From: Sinonovacula constricta | Taxonomy: Eukaryota > Mollusca > Bivalvia > Cardiida > Solecurtidae | Reading direction: 5' to 3' | Assembly: GCA_007844125.1 (NCBI GenBank) | Contig: CM017568.1 | Coordinates: 10,869,732 to 10,933,731, forward strand | DNA: 64,000 bases | In this document: in pieces, positions 1-12,427 of the stretch | Layout: each line of letters starts with the position of its first letter | Numbering within the stretch: the stretch's first letter is position 1 | Notes under the pieces: model-generated | The model's database searches: none | What the model was told of the DNA's origin: nothing | Seen by the model: only the letters and a program-made list of their open reading frames with translations | Made by a program: the position numbers and the translations under genes

Positions 1-135
1 TTACGCCTGACTCCTCGGTGTCAGTATAATGGACCGGCCGGGTTCAGCCCCTGGGCACCTCATAAGTGCCCCTGTGCTATAATGATAGGAATGTCGCTGC
101 GCAGTATCGGCAAAAATGCCGGCAAATTCCAATCC
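1..135 (+). mobile_element. SINE-like repeat tail (fragment)
   Basis: This GC-richer block ends with an 'ATAATGATAGGAATGTCGCTG' type tail. A related tail recurs at about 4384-4415 and 12335-12360. The shared 3' tail at three unlinked sites is seen directly; calling it a SINE is inference. It lies just downstream of the last visible P450 exon, probably in a P450 intron. Confidence 0.45.
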
Positions 136-235
136 CTATTATCATACCACAAACACCTGACATGATATCACATCCAATCATAGTCTTATCTTGGGCTTTA
201 TTATTTGTATAATGGTATAATGACATGACACGAAC

Positions 236-3200
236 CTTAGCGTCTCCATGTAAAATGCTTCGACATATGGCATTTTTGTACGGTCTTGTACCGAAGGCGG
301 GCGATCTGTGCCGATCTGTTCTTTTATTTCCATAAACAATCGGTCCTGTGTTTCCGGATGTTCGAGCATACAGACCAGCGCCCATCGGAGAGCTGTGGAG
401 GTGGTTTCCGAGCCGGCAATAAATAAATCGACAAAACTGCCGGCAAGGTTGTCGACTACAACAGAACACGAAGAAAACACAAGCACGTAAGAGTCTAAAA
501 GTGATGGTGTTGGTCAACAATAGGAAGGTCTAAAGTTCGAACCACAAACAAACGGCGAGATGTTTGTCATTGGGCTAGTATAATTTATCCACATTGCATG
601 TCCTTTCTACCAAAGCACTGGTTCTAGCAATATCGTAGGCGGTCGAGAGAGATTGACTTATCCTCTTACCTTTCGACTATGAATTGCAAATTGTGAAAAA
701 AGAAAATTGACACACATTATTATAATGTCAAGAAAACAGTCAAGTTGAGTTCTGAAAAACTTAAGAAAAATAAGACATGGCTGATTTCCCACTAATGTAA
801 TGTTTATTTGTTTGTTTGTTTGTTTGTTTGTTTGTTTGTTTGTTTGTCGTCTACCAACAGCATGTTGTCATGGCCTGGGACTGAAGCAGGATCCTTCGGT
901 ACATGAGAAAATGTGCAGCAAAGCAATATATCAGTGCAAACAGTGGAACAAATAAGGGCAGTAGCACCCACGTTAATAGAAGTTTATATATGCAGTTAAT
1001 TGTTACAAGGAGAACGAGTCGGCGTTCAGAGCTACAAAATGAATGACAAGGTACAACGGTTTGCAAGTTATGTGAAACACTAATTTTAAGGACACATGCA
1101 CTTCAAAGGATGTATACGCCGATGAGGCCATTAATCAAAAAAGCTGTATTACACAAGTGTAATATAAGAACATATGTAATTGGTGTATAGAATGGAAAAC
1201 AAGGGGCATCGTGTGATAAGTGGGTCTAAATAGCGGCGTGAACAGATTTTATGTCTATTTTTGTGTTACAATTTATATAAGTCATACATTGACTATGGTA
1301 TATTAAAGTAAGCAAACAGATTAAATGACAGACAACAATTTGTTCTAAGCAATATTCAACTGCTATTGTTTTTGAGAACGATTTTATGACATTTATGAAT
1401 ATTTTATATTTCATAATCTCCATAGGACCAGAAACCTTTGTTGTCGCTTACTTGATAATGAGGTCGGTGTTCCAGCTTCCTGTAAACGTTTCATCTCTCG
1501 TATGTACGAATGAATGTAGTCCTCGTCAGTGGTGACGTCATCAATGTGCGAGGTAATGACGTCATAGGCATACTTAAAAATCTCATCTGCGGTTTTTATG
1601 CTTCTGTGCGCTCCAAAAGGGTCGCCAGGCAACCAACATAACCATGGCATAAAGTTCACAATTCCCGTGACTGAGCTGCATTGAATGGTTACATGTAATT
1701 ATAAATAGCTTACCCTTCACAAACTAAAAAATTCAATATTCTAAGGGATACATTGTATAAAATGATTAACTTATCGTCTTGAGGTTAAACGACGATGAGT
1801 AATAAATATTAAATAGTAAATATTTGTTGACATTACATTTAAGTCTCCCAACATATGTGGAACACTGTGGAAATTTCAACAATAGGATAGTGATAGTCCT
1901 GATTCGCTCACGTGAAGACCTAATGCTTTCAAATTTCAAATTTAAGACTAAATAAATGCATCTACTGTAGTCCTTACAAGCTATTTGTTTAGCAAAATAT
2001 TGCACACATTAAACCATCAACATTTTCATTTAGATAAATATTATAATTAACTTTCGCGAAGATATGGCAATAAACGGAACTCTATGATGTTTACAAGGTT
2101 TTCCTTGGATTTGACATAATGACATTTAGCCCCATGTGACCAAAACTGGATCTAACTCTCTGGGGTGTTAACGCGGAAAAACGGACGACGCATAAAGGAC
2201 GAAGGGGTATCAGAAAAGCTAACATTGAGTACGTTGTGCTTAGATGAACTTATAAAAAATAGGTCAAAACTGCACTTTGCAAAGGTTGACGGAATGATGA
2301 GGTCAATATATTTAGCATTCCAAAGCAACTTATTGGTTATGCCTCAAATTGCTTACCATTGGGCCAATCAAATTGATGCTCGTATTTTCTGATGCTATCA
2401 TTTGGCTCTAGATGAGAGAATCCAATAACGTTTTCTCTACTAGAAATTGACATGAAATAAACAGATTATATTGCATACGAATGACAGCTTTTCATGAGGA
2501 TACGCTTATTTACCTTATGATTACGTCAAACATCTCAATCATGCGAGCAAACCTTGGATCGCCGTTGTCAAAGATAACACCGAACAACATGAAACAGATG
2601 ATGTTTGAAACGCTCGTTTGGACGATTATCTTAGGATCAAAAGGCTCTCCTTTCGCTTTTCTGAAATGACATAAAATTAACAAATTGTCGCCATTTGTGA
2701 GAATACATTGGCAAGGCAAGTCAACGAACGATTTAATGAGTTCGCGGTATTACTGATGGAAATAGAAGGTTCTCCCTTCGCTTCTCTGAAATGACTTATT
2801 TTAATTAACAAATAATCTCCATTTGAAAGATCTCATCAGCAAGTCAATGGGCTGATTAGTGAGTGATGTATTATTGGTATTAAACAAGTGTGTGTTAAGT
2901 TTTGGGGTTCTATCATTGACACAACAAATCATTCCACTCATGTTCATGTTACCTACACAATGAGACACGAACCGACGTTATTAAGTTATATATAGATCTA
3001 TAAAATATTAATGTAAATACTGCGCGTATTGCAGTGATTGCGTAATCAAAGCGCTGTAAGCGTTGTTTGGGGGGTGTAACTTTTACTAAGTAGACGATAC
3101 AACTGCGCAAATAATTGTCACAATTCCTAAGTAAATCATATGTACAACGCGAAGTCTGCTAACAGGTCTTCAGCTGCAAACAAACAATTTAGATTATATT

Positions 3201-4832
3201 GGGGTGTAAGTTACAACAAAGTCACTTACATCTGATAAAAGAAACATAACATTCATTATTTCATCAAAGAAACAATATTTTCTTTATTTTTTGCATTTTT
3301 ACTAAAGTTAGGTCTAAAGTAAACACTCATATATGCTACCGGACACATTCAAAATATAGTAAGTCTCGGCTTGGTAGCAATGTCTTGTCTGGGAAGCACT
3401 CGATCACTTAATGATATTCCTGCGCGGAAGTGTTCATTCTCATTCATAAATCTGTATTACATTTATATCTGAATTATAAATTATAATCATTTGAACATCT
3501 ATTTTAAAGAGATTACAATATTAATGGCAACATTTGAGGCACGCCTGGACAAAACTGACGATTCTCTTCCATTTGAACATACATATTTGTTTCTGTATCC
3601 GAACTATTTTATCCCAGGCATTTACTGACCGCGGGTATTTAAAATCATGCAGGGTCAATCCTTCGTGCCTCGAAAATTGAGCTTTGTCGTCAGTCTGAGC
3701 AGGGTTGTAAAAATGACAACAAAGTTAATGAATTGGTTTCAACAATGCATAAGATGGTAGGGAAACTGGTGGTTTACTGGACGGGTATTTTTAAACAAAA
3801 ATAATTTTTTCGAAAAGACGTATAGCAGCGCCGTTACCGGAAGGCCTGTATAACTCGCTCCGCCTCCTCTAACATCCGGGCCTCCAGCTTACTCCGCCCC
3901 ATGCCCAGGTCCTTCAGTGTAGATAGCGCAAACCGCCGGTGCTCTCTCCAAGGATCGTCGTTCTGCTGAGCCAAACCTTAATAAACGCATAGAGGGAATA
4001 GTTTGGCTATTTTACAGACAACAAGGAAGAAAGCAACGTAATCGATAGTGAAATTCCCGTCAGAGTTATGGTTAGTTAGTCTCACTCTGTAATTAACGGA
4101 CAGTTTAGGAGAGTTTTTCATTTCCCGAATAGTATAATTCTTGTTAGAAGCGCATGCTCACTGCGGCGCCTTGGATTTCTTGCATCCATCCGGGGCGCCC
4201 ATTGTCGAGTGGTAAAGTCGCAGAGTTTTTACTCATATGACTGCTCGTCTCTCACCAGGTGGGTGCGAGTCCTATTCGGGGCGAAGGACTTAATGTGGTA
4301 AGGTGTTGCATTTATCATGCGGTACTCCGGTGGTTCTACTCAGGCATTTGTCTGGGGTCTTCCTCGACCAAAGTAGCTGGACGTTGCTATAATGACCATA
4401 ATCATGATGCTGTGGTGTATAAAACAGAATTTTAAAAAGCAACAATAACTTACTCGTCCCTCGTAACATCTTATCCAGTAGGAACATAGCAGGACGATTT
4501 TCAAACGCTTCCCCATTCTTTAGGAAGGACTCTTTGAGCGTCTTATACCCGGAAATAATGATAACTGGTCGGGAACCAAAGTAGATACAATAAATATCAC
4601 CAAGTTGTTGGCGAAACTTCCTAAGCGGCCCTCGCATGTCTTTTTTCAGTAAATGCATGTGACCTATCACAGGCAACCGAAATGTCGGCGATGGTGGTAG
4701 TGGGAAGGTATACTTCTTCCGTGACCAAAATATACGGTGCAGCAAGATGCAGACGACGAATGTAAGGATGAACATTAATCCTGTTGAGAAATCTTTACAC
4801 AGCCAATCCAAAATACCCGTAGAGAACGCCAT
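236..4832 (-). CDS. CYP2: Cytochrome P450, CYP2-type, 5' five exons (3' end outside window)
   Basis: Membrane-bound microsomal monooxygenase, heme-thiolate type; substrate not predictable. Exons on the minus strand: 4832-4454, 3976-3838, 2660-2514, 1675-1452 and 455-236. All have GT/AG borders and compatible phases (1,2,2,1,2), giving 369 codons. Exon 1 has an N-terminal anchor (about residues 17-33) and a proline-rich hinge (FPLPPSP, about 43-49). Exon 2 has the C-helix WxxxR (DPWREHRRFAL). Exon 5 has the I-helix oxygen-binding AGSETT and the K-helix ExxR (ETLR, with the R codon split by intron 5). The PERF region and the Cys heme loop are not in the window, so the gene continues beyond base 1. 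The start ATG at 4832-4830 immediately precedes the anchor. Intron 1 holds a SINE-like insertion (4195-4430). A partial duplicate of the exon 3 acceptor region lies at 2750-2850. The CYP2-clan assignment rests on sequence recognition; the subfamily is not assigned. Confidence 0.9.
808..846 (+). repeat. (TTTG)n microsatellite
   Basis: About ten consecutive TTTG units inside P450 intron 4. Confidence 0.95.
2748..2860 (-). repeat. Diverged tandem duplicate of P450 exon 3 acceptor and exon start
   Basis: Read on the minus strand, a second polypyrimidine/CAG acceptor followed by AGAAGCGAAGGGAGAACC lies about 128 bases upstream of the true exon 3 start (2660), which reads AAAAGCGAAAGGAGAGCC. Upstream intron sequence is also shared (2661-2750 versus 2789-2880). 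The duplicate loses similarity after a few codons, so it looks like a dead partial exon. Confidence 0.7.
4012..4175 (+). repeat. Dispersed repeat, copy 1 (partner near 43.5 kb)
   Basis: The stretch with ACAACAAGGAAG, then CCGTCAGAGTTATGGTTAGTTA, then a GCGCATGCTCACTGCG block matches 43500-43655 in order and spacing (ACAACAAGGAAGG, CCATCAGAGTTACGGTTCGTTA, GCGCGTGCTCTGAA). The family is not identified. Confidence 0.5.
4195..4430 (+). mobile_element. tRNA-derived SINE-like element
   Basis: A tRNA-like head (GTCGAGTGGTAAAG, then GGTGCGAGTCCTATTCGG as a degenerate B box) is followed by a core GGTACTCCGGTGGTTCTACT..TCTGGGGTCTTCCTC and the tail ATAATGACCATAATCATGATG. The core recurs at 35355-35420, and the tail at 12335-12360 and 60-110. 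It is inserted antisense in intron 1 of the P450 gene. Molluscan SINEs of this tripartite design are known; the exact family was not determined. Confidence 0.65.
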
Positions 4833-5215
4833 TTTATTGTTGGTCTAGTTAAACGACCCTGCACAGTTATGTGTTTATCGATCAATGTAGTACACGCGTA
4901 CACTCCTCCTTGTTATGTAGGCCAATTCAAGCTTGGGCGAGTTCGTGTTTTACTTGAGTACGGAACACGGTGTCATTTGTCGGAAAAAGACGGAAATAAA
5001 TTAAAATATTCTAATAAAGTGTATGTACCAAAACCTAACAAGTTTCTGGATAACCCGTTTTTTCTTCAATTTCAATTTGTCTCAGTTGTCGTTGTAGCTC
5101 TTTTAGGGAGTTGGGGTGGGAATTAGTAAGAACAAATTGATTGTAGTGAACGATGTTGCCATTACAACAAAAATAGAAAATCACGTCAGCAGCAAGACAT
5201 AATGTAACGATTGCG
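4833..5215. other. 5' flank of P450 gene; no gene seen
   Basis: Unique-looking AT-rich sequence upstream of the P450 start. No clear TATA box or other promoter motif could be assigned. Confidence 0.5.
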
Positions 5216-5221
5216 AACATA

Positions 5222-5376
5222 TGCAATACTTCGTCAGCGTGCGATCCAATAAGCCGGATTGTTTGAGTTGGCTGTGTAATACCCGGATAGTTCGAGCCTC
5301 GATCACAATCCGGGTTTTGCACAGCCACCGAGAAAAATCCGACACGGCGGATCGCACGCTGACGTAGTATTCCTTT
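5222..5376. mobile_element. Foldback (hairpin) element
   Basis: The two halves are near-perfect inverted copies. The left arm begins AATACTTCGTCAGCGTGCGATCC and the right arm ends with the complement of AATACTACGTCAGCGTGCGATCC. Inner matches include GGCTGTGT/GGCTGTGC and CCCGGAT/CCCGGATT. Arms are about 75 bases with almost no loop. No ORF is present. It is probably a MITE/foldback relic. Confidence 0.75.
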
Positions 5377-5379
5377 TAT

Positions 5380-6290
5380 TATATACCTTTAATAAACACT
5401 TAACAGTTTTTCTCGACCATTAATACATTTTGCAGTTGACTATTTTTACCGCGGATTACCTTACCGGGGTAAATGTTTTTTCCATTACACATCTCGCAGA
5501 TATCTGGCATATATTGCGTTATATCTATTTACACTCTTTGTTTCGTAAGTTTGACGAATTATACCACCAACTAACAATAATTGGTCATAGTTAAAGGTAA
5601 CAACAAGTGTTTAACAGGAAAACAACTGAAAATAACTGGAAATTACCGATCTGTTCTATATATAGAAAAAGTAGTCATATTATGCACTTTCAGTTTACAC
5701 AAGCAACACGTAAAATACAAGGGTTTTTTTATCAAATACGGAGAGTGGAATACAACTGTATGTATTCAACAAGAAAATACAAACTTATTTTAAAGATAAA
5801 CATTGATAGGTATATAATAAATTACGTTATATCATAGACATATAATAACGGGACAGCTGACTCGTGACGTCACGCTTTATACTCTATAAATCACTCGGAT
5901 CACGCTTCGGTGATTCTACGTAATCCCCTCAGAAATAATGCTGTCGCCGCCATATTGACGAACTACATCCAAAATGGAGGCCAGCAACACGGAAATTCAT
6001 TTGAAAACGTGTTTATTGTGTTTGCTACAAAATAGGGACAATTATAATGTCATTGGAACGAAAAGCAGTGAAATAAAGATTGTTTTGGCTGATTTTCCCC
6101 CTTTATGTCGGAAGAATTAAGTTAATTTGCAGAAACTGCTGGCATAAACTTGATTCCTTTTCAATGTTCAAAAGGTATAGTAACTTAAGTGTCTATATCC
6201 GAAGCTTGCCGGAGATCGCCTAGTGGGTACGATTGCCATCTTTGTTTACATAATGCAATGAGAAGTTATTCGCCGGAGCAAATCACCAAC
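5380..6290. other. No gene recognised; promoter-like CRE motif
   Basis: AT-rich sequence. It contains GTGACGTCACGC at about 5865 (full cAMP-response-element palindrome TGACGTCA) and a more GC-rich stretch to 5990. Short ORFs here have no recognisable similarity. Confidence 0.35.
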
Positions 6291-6480
6291 TGGTGTATTC
6301 CAATCGGAACTCCTCGGGTAATTCCGTCCTCGGGACAATCATCCCTCAGATGTATCTGGTGCATGGATACGTGCTCAAATCACGATCGTTTTGTTCGCCG
6401 GAATTCGGAAGAAGAATATGCCTAAGTAGGTCGCACAAAACATAAACAATGCCATCGTTTGACAGCTGTGCTGACGAACG
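6290..6480 (+). repeat. Dispersed repeat, copy 1 (5' flank of helicase-like fragment)
   Basis: CGGAACTCCTCGGGTAATTC, GATGTATCTGGTGCA, ACGATCGTTTTGTTCGC and AACATAAACAATG..ATCGTTTGACAGCTG occur in the same order at 41300-41475. An inverted, shorter copy lies at 52261-52378. At 41.46 kb the block leads into a RecQ-like fragment; here it leads into an unrelated short open frame. Confidence 0.75.
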
Positions 6481-6840
6481 ACAAGCTGGCAAGCAGTTCC
6501 CAGCAAGCAGTTACTGTGTTAACTTTACACACGAGCGGCGAGCCACAACGATACCCGATACTAATTTTTAATGTAGCCGGCAAGCTGCTCTTTATGTAAG
6601 AGATCTATAATAATAAAGTTATTGCCCAACAATAGTTATTTTATTCATTTTAATATTGAATCAGTTCGCAAAACATGCAATGAAGGTAGCTTATTTTAAA
6701 AGATAAAAACCCTGCTGATTAAAATTTAGAACTGAACGTTATAAAGGTGTAAACGTTAGTTCAACAAGTAAACATAAATGTTCAACAAGATAAATATTTT
6801 CTCAAATAATATTACTTTTCTGAGTTATTGGGCGAGGGGT

Positions 6841-6950
<110 letters not shown>

Positions 6951-7034
6951 TTTCTCTTTTTAAAACAATGTAGAAGTACATTAGGATACAAAAGAAAATG
7001 TAGGTGCAGACTGGGGGGCTGGGGGCCGCTGGTC

Positions 7035-9375
7035 GAACTCTTTCCGACCCAGAGTAGGCCGACGTAGAGGAAATGCGACAACATTTCAAGGGGATCGAAC
7101 CTTTCGACTCCTAAGGTAGCTTGGACACAATCTTGGGTCTGACTGCCAAAAGGTGTCCCCGTAAGTGGTAAAATATCCGCAATTTTTTAATGCAGATATG
7201 ACTCTTTTCGAGCAAATCAGGGCCGACACATAGGAAATGTGACAGAACTTCTTCATATGCATCCGAAAGAGGATCGAAGCGGCTTTCGGATTCTCAAGAG
7301 GACTGCCTAAAAGGAGTGTAGGAATTTGGTAAAATAATCCGAAAAAGCGGATTTTTGGTCGCGGATAGGCGCCTTATTCCGAACGCAACAAGGCCGACAT
7401 AGAGGAAATGTGACACCACTTCTCATAGGCATCTGAAAGAGGATCGAACCAGCTTTCGAGTCCTGAATAGACTTCGGCTCTATTGTGGAGCTGACTGCCT
7501 TAATAATGCCTTCGTATGGTATAGACAATCTGCAAAACAGGGGAGTTTTGGTCGCGTATAGACGTTATTCCTACCCCGACAAGGTCGACATAGAGGAAAT
7601 GTGACAGCACTTCGTCATATGCATCTGAAAGAGGATCAAACCAGCTTTTAACTGCCACAGAGCCTTTGGCTCTATCCTGGGGCTGACTTCCTCAAAAATA
7701 TCTCCGTATGTGTTAGGAAATCTGCAAAAAGGGGGATTTTTGGTCGCGTATAGACCTCTTTCCGACCCCGACAAGGCCGACATAGAGGAAATGTGACACC
7801 ACTTCCTCAAATGCATATGAAAGAGGATCGAATCAGCTTTTAATTGTTGCAACGCGTTTGGCTCTATCTTGAGGCTGACTACCTCAAAAATGTCTCGTAA
7901 GTGGTAGGAAATCTGCAAAAAAGGTGGATTTTTGGTCGCGTATAGACCTCTTTCCGATCCCGACAAGGCCGACATAGAGGAAATGTGACACCACTTCTTC
8001 ATATGCATACGAAAGAAGATTGAACCAGCTTTCGAGTCCTGAAAAGTCTTTGGCTCTATCTTGGGGCTGACTGCCTCGAAAATGTCTCCCTATGTGGTAG
8101 GAAATCTGCAAAAAAGGGGGATTTTTGGGCGCGTATAGACCTCTTTTCGACCCAGGCAAGGCTGACAAAGAGGAAATGTGACACCACTTCTTTATATGCA
8201 TATGAGAGAGGATCAAACAAGCTTTTAACTGCTGAAGAGCGTTTGGCTCTATCTTGGGGCTGACTGCCTCAAAAATATCTCCGTATGTTTTAGGAAATCT
8301 GCAAAATGGGGGATTTTTGGTCGCGTATAGACCTCTTTCCGACCCCGACAAGTCCGACATAAAGGAAATGTGACACCACTTCCTCAAATGCATATGAAAG
8401 AGAATCGAATCAGCTTTTAATTGTTGCAGAGCGTTTGGCTCTATCTTGGGGCTGAATACCTCAAAAATGTCTCGTAAGTGGTAGGAAATCTGCAAAAAAG
8501 TTGGATTTTTGGTCGCGTATAGACCTTTTTCCGACCCCGACAAGATTGACAAAGAGTTAATGTGACACCACTTCTTTATATGCATATGAGAGAGGATCAA
8601 ACAAGCTTTTAACTGCTGAAAAGCGTTTGGCTCTATCTTGGGGCTGACTGCCTCAAAAATGTCTCCGTATGTGGTAGGAAATCTGCAAAAAAAGTTGGAT
8701 TTTTGGTCGCGTATAGACCTCTTTCCGATCCCGACAAGGCCTACATAGAGGAAATGTGACACCACTTCTTCATATGCATACGAAAGAAGATTGAACCAGC
8801 TTTCGAGTCCTGAAAAGTCTTTGGCTCTATCTTGGGGCTGACTGCCTCAAAAATGTATCCCTATGTGGTAGGAAATCTGCAAAAAAGTTGGATTTTTGGT
8901 CGCGTATAGACCTCTTTCCGACCCCGACAAGTCCGACATAGAGGAAATGTGACACCACTTCTTCAAATGCATATGAAAGAGGATCGAACCAGCTTTTAAT
9001 TGTTGTAGAGCGTTTGGCTTTATCTTGGGTCTGACTGCCTCAAAAATGTCTCTGTATGTGGTAGGAAATCTGCAAAAAATGGAGTTTTACTCGCGTATAG
9101 ACCTCTTTCCGACCCCGAAAAAGCCGACATAGAGGAAATGTGACACCACTTCTTCATATGGATCTGAAAGAGGATCGAACCAGCTTTTAACTGCCGCGGA
9201 GCGTTTGGCTCTATCTTAGTGCTGACTGCCTCAAAAATGTCTCCTCAATTGTTTTAAAAGCAGCAAAGTAATAGATTTTTGGTCGCTGATAGGACACTTT
9301 CCGACAACGCAAAGGCCGACATAGAGAAAATGTGACTCCATTTCGTCATATGCATCCGAAATAGGATCGAACCTG
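7035..9375 (-). repeat. ~192-bp satellite array A (about 13 units)
   Basis: The landmark GACATAGAGGAAATGTGACA recurs about every 190-193 bases (about 7393, 7587, 7780, 7970, 8162, 8355, 8548, 8740, 8937, 9127, 9318). Outer units are more diverged. The unit length is not a multiple of three, so the long minus-strand open frames across it are pieces of different phases, not a gene. The same satellite is found in opposite orientation at 15424-17521. Confidence 0.95.
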
Positions 9376-9689
9376 ACTCGCCGATTACATATTTAGCAAC
9401 GATTTGCAACGCTGATCTATCGTTCTGTCGGCCAACAACCTTTAATGGGGGCTAAGGGGCGAGTGGGCAACATCACGCCGGACAGTCTATTTTCATACAC
9501 CGACAATAACAGCATACACAAAATTTGAACTGACTTCCCCAAACGTAAAATGATCTTTGAGCAAAATATGCAAAAGGTACAAAGATACATACTACAGCAT
9601 TCAATCAACTTTTGTATTCTGATATCATTAAGTTTGAGAATTCTCAGGATATAACCGATAATGTTTTAACAAAGTCTAGTTATTCAACA

Positions 9690-12060
9690 TAATGAGTAAG
9701 GCAGTGGATAGCCATAGAGTGGAGGATTGAGGAGAAAGTAATGAGTAAGGGAGTGGATATCCATAGAGAAGACGATTGAGGAGAGAGTAATGAGTAAGGC
9801 AGTGGATAGCCATAGAGAAGACGATTGAGGAGAGAGTAATGAGTAAGGCAGTGGATAGCCATAGAGAAGACGATTGAGGAGAGAGTAATGAGTAAGGCAG
9901 TGGATAGCCATAGAGAAGACGATTGAGGAGAAAGTAATGAGTAAGGCAGTGGATAGCCATAGAGAAGACGATTGAGGAGAGAGTAATGAGTAAGGCAGTG
10001 GATAGCCATAGAGAAGACGATTGAGGAGAGAGTAATGAGTAAGGCAGTGGATAGCCATAGAGAAGACGATTGAGGAGAGAGTAATGAGTAAGGCAGTGGA
10101 TAGCCATAGAGAAGACGATTGAGGAGAGAGTTATGAGTAAGGCAGTGGATAGCCATAGAGAAGACGATTGAGGAGAGAGTAATGAGTAAGGCAGTGGATA
10201 GCCATAGAGAAGACGATTGAGGAGAGAGTTATGAGTAAGGCAGTGGATATCCATAGAGAAGACGATTGAGGAGAGTGTAATGAGTAAGGCATTGGATAGC
10301 CATAGAGAAGACGATTGAGGAGAGAGTTATGAGTAAGGGAGTGGATAGCCATAGAGAAGACGATTGAGGAGAGAGTAATGAGTAAGGGAGTGTCTAGCCA
10401 TAGAGAAGACGATTGAGGAGAGAGTTATGAGTAAGGGAGTGGATAGCCATAGAGAAGACGATTGAGGAGAGAGTAATGAGTAAGGGAGTGTCTAGCCATA
10501 TAGAAGACGATTGAGGAGAGAGTAATGAGTAAGGGAGTGGATAGCCATAGAGAAGACGATTGAGGAGAGAGTAATGAGTAAGGGAGTGTCTAGCCATAGA
10601 GAAGACGATTGAGGAGAAAGTAATGAGTTAGGCAGTGGATAGCCATAGAGAAGACGATTGAGGAGAGAGTAATGAGTAAGGCAGTGGATAGCCATAGAGA
10701 AGACGATTGAGGAGAGAGTTATGAGTAAGGGAGTGGATATCCATAGAGAAGACGATTGAGGAGAGAGTAATGAGTAAGGCAGTGGATAGCCATAGAGAAG
10801 ACGATTGAGGAGAGAGTTATGAGTAAGGCAGTGGATATCCATAGAGAAGACGATTGAGGAGAGTGTAATGAGTAAGGCATTGGATAGCCATAGAGAAGAC
10901 GATTGAGGAGAGAGTAATGAGTAAGGGAGTGGATAGCCATAGAGAAGACGATTGAGGAGAGAGTAATGAGTAAGGGAGTGTCTAGCCATAGAGAAGACGA
11001 TTGAAGGGCGAGTAATGAGTAAGGCAGTGGATAGCCATAGAGAAGACGACTGAGGAGAGAGTAATGAGTAAGGGAGTGGATAGTTATAGAGAAGTCGATT
11101 GAGAAGAGAGTAATGAGTTAGGCCGTGGATAGCTATAGGGAAGACGATTGAGGAGAGAGTAATGAGTAAGGCAGTGGATAGCCATAGAGAAGACGGTTGA
11201 GGAGAGAGTAATGAGTAAGGGTGTGGATAGCCATAAAAAAAGAGGAGTGAGGAGAGAGTAATGAGTAAGGCAGTGGATAGCCATAGAGAAGACGATTGAG
11301 GAGAGAGTAATGAGTAAGGGAGTGGATAGCCATAGAGAAGACGATTGAGGAGAGAGTTATGAGTAAGGGAGTGGATAGCCATAGAGAAGACGATTGAGGA
11401 GAGAGTAATGAGTAAGGGAGTGGATAGCCATAGAGAAGACGATTGAGGAGAGAGTAATGAGTAAGGGAGTGGATAGCCATAGAGAAGACGATTGGAGAGA
11501 GTTATGACTTAGCGAGTGGATAGCCATAGAGAAGACGATTGAGGAGAGAGTAATGAGTAAGGGAGTGGATAGCCATAGAAAAAGAGGAGTGAGGAGAGAG
11601 TAATGAGTAAGGCCGTGGATAGCTATAGAGAAGACGATTGAGGAGAGAGTAATGAGAAAGGCAGTGGATAGCCATAGAGAAGACGATTGAGGAGAGAGTA
11701 ATGAGTAAGGGAGTGGATAGCCATAGAGAAGACGATTGAGGAGAGAGTAATGAGTAAGGCAGTGGATAGCCATAGAGAAGACGATTGAGGAGAGAGTAAT
11801 GAGTAAGGCAGTAGATAGCCATAGAGAAGACAATTGAGGAGAGAGTTATGAGCAAAGGAGTGGATAGCCATAGAGAAGACGATTTAGGAGAGAGTAATGA
11901 GTAATGAGTAAGGGAGTGGATAGCCATAGCGAAGACGATAGAGGAGAAAGTAATGAGTAAGGCAGTGGATAGCCATAGCGAAGACGATTGAGGAGACATT
12001 TATGGGTAAGGGAGTTGATAGGCATATAAGAGAGGATTACCGGAGAGTAGTGAGTAAGGG
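9690..12060. repeat. 49-bp minisatellite (about 48 copies)
   Basis: Unit AGTAATGAGTAAGGCAGTGG + ATAGCCATAGAGAAGACGAT + TGAGGAGAG. Successive copies start at 9691, 9740 and so on. Variants alternate (GCAGTGG/GGAGTGG, GGAGTGTCTAG, TAATGAG/TTATGAG) and recur in blocks, suggesting higher-order duplication. On the minus strand the consensus has no stop in any frame, giving spurious open frames of up to 296 codons. Confidence 0.97.
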
Positions 12061-12086
12061 GGTGTTTAAACAAAGAATGGACGAGT

Positions 12087-12088
<2 letters not shown>

Positions 12089-12163
<75 letters not shown>
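12089..12163. repeat. (GA)n microsatellite
   Basis: About 37 uninterrupted AG units directly after the 49-bp array. Confidence 0.97.
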
Positions 12164-12167
<4 letters not shown>

Positions 12168-12279
12168 AAGGTACAGAGGGATGGGTGGTGATGTATGGAA
12201 GAGGATATAGTTTTAGATTAAGAAGAGTAATGAAAAGACATAGAAGTCAGCTTCAATGTGACCTGTGGTGCGCAGATGA

Positions 12280-12370
12280 TTCTATCCAGGGATGTGTCTG
12301 GTTCCACCAATAATAACTGAAGTCCGCCCGTTAATGATCATAATGTCGCTGCGATGTTTTTCGAAAATAA
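12280..12370 (+). mobile_element. SINE-like 3' fragment
   Basis: GTGTCTGGTTCCACCAATAATAACTG followed by ATGATCATAATGTCGCTGCG matches the core and tail of the elements at 4195-4430 and 1-135. Confidence 0.5.
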
Positions 12371-12379
12371 TAGGGTGAG

Positions 12380-12382
12380 GGT

Positions 12383-12424
<42 letters not shown>
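12380..12424. repeat. (TG)n plus poly-G run
   Basis: A short GT run is followed by about 27 consecutive G. The poly-G length is likely unreliable in the assembly. Confidence 0.9.

Positions 12425-12427
<3 letters not shown>

Noticed and set aside
7370..7400. GGATCGAACC words in the satellite as tRNA genes
   Set aside because: No A box or cloverleaf around them.
7571..8765. Long minus-strand frames (up to 293 codons) in the ~192-bp satellite
   Set aside because: They follow the satellite unit, shift frame between units and match the same frames in array B; no start, splice or domain support.
9676..11999. Leucine/tyrosine-rich minus-strand ORFs up to 296 codons
   Set aside because: By-product of a 49-bp repeat with no stop on that strand; identical peptides appear in all frames.
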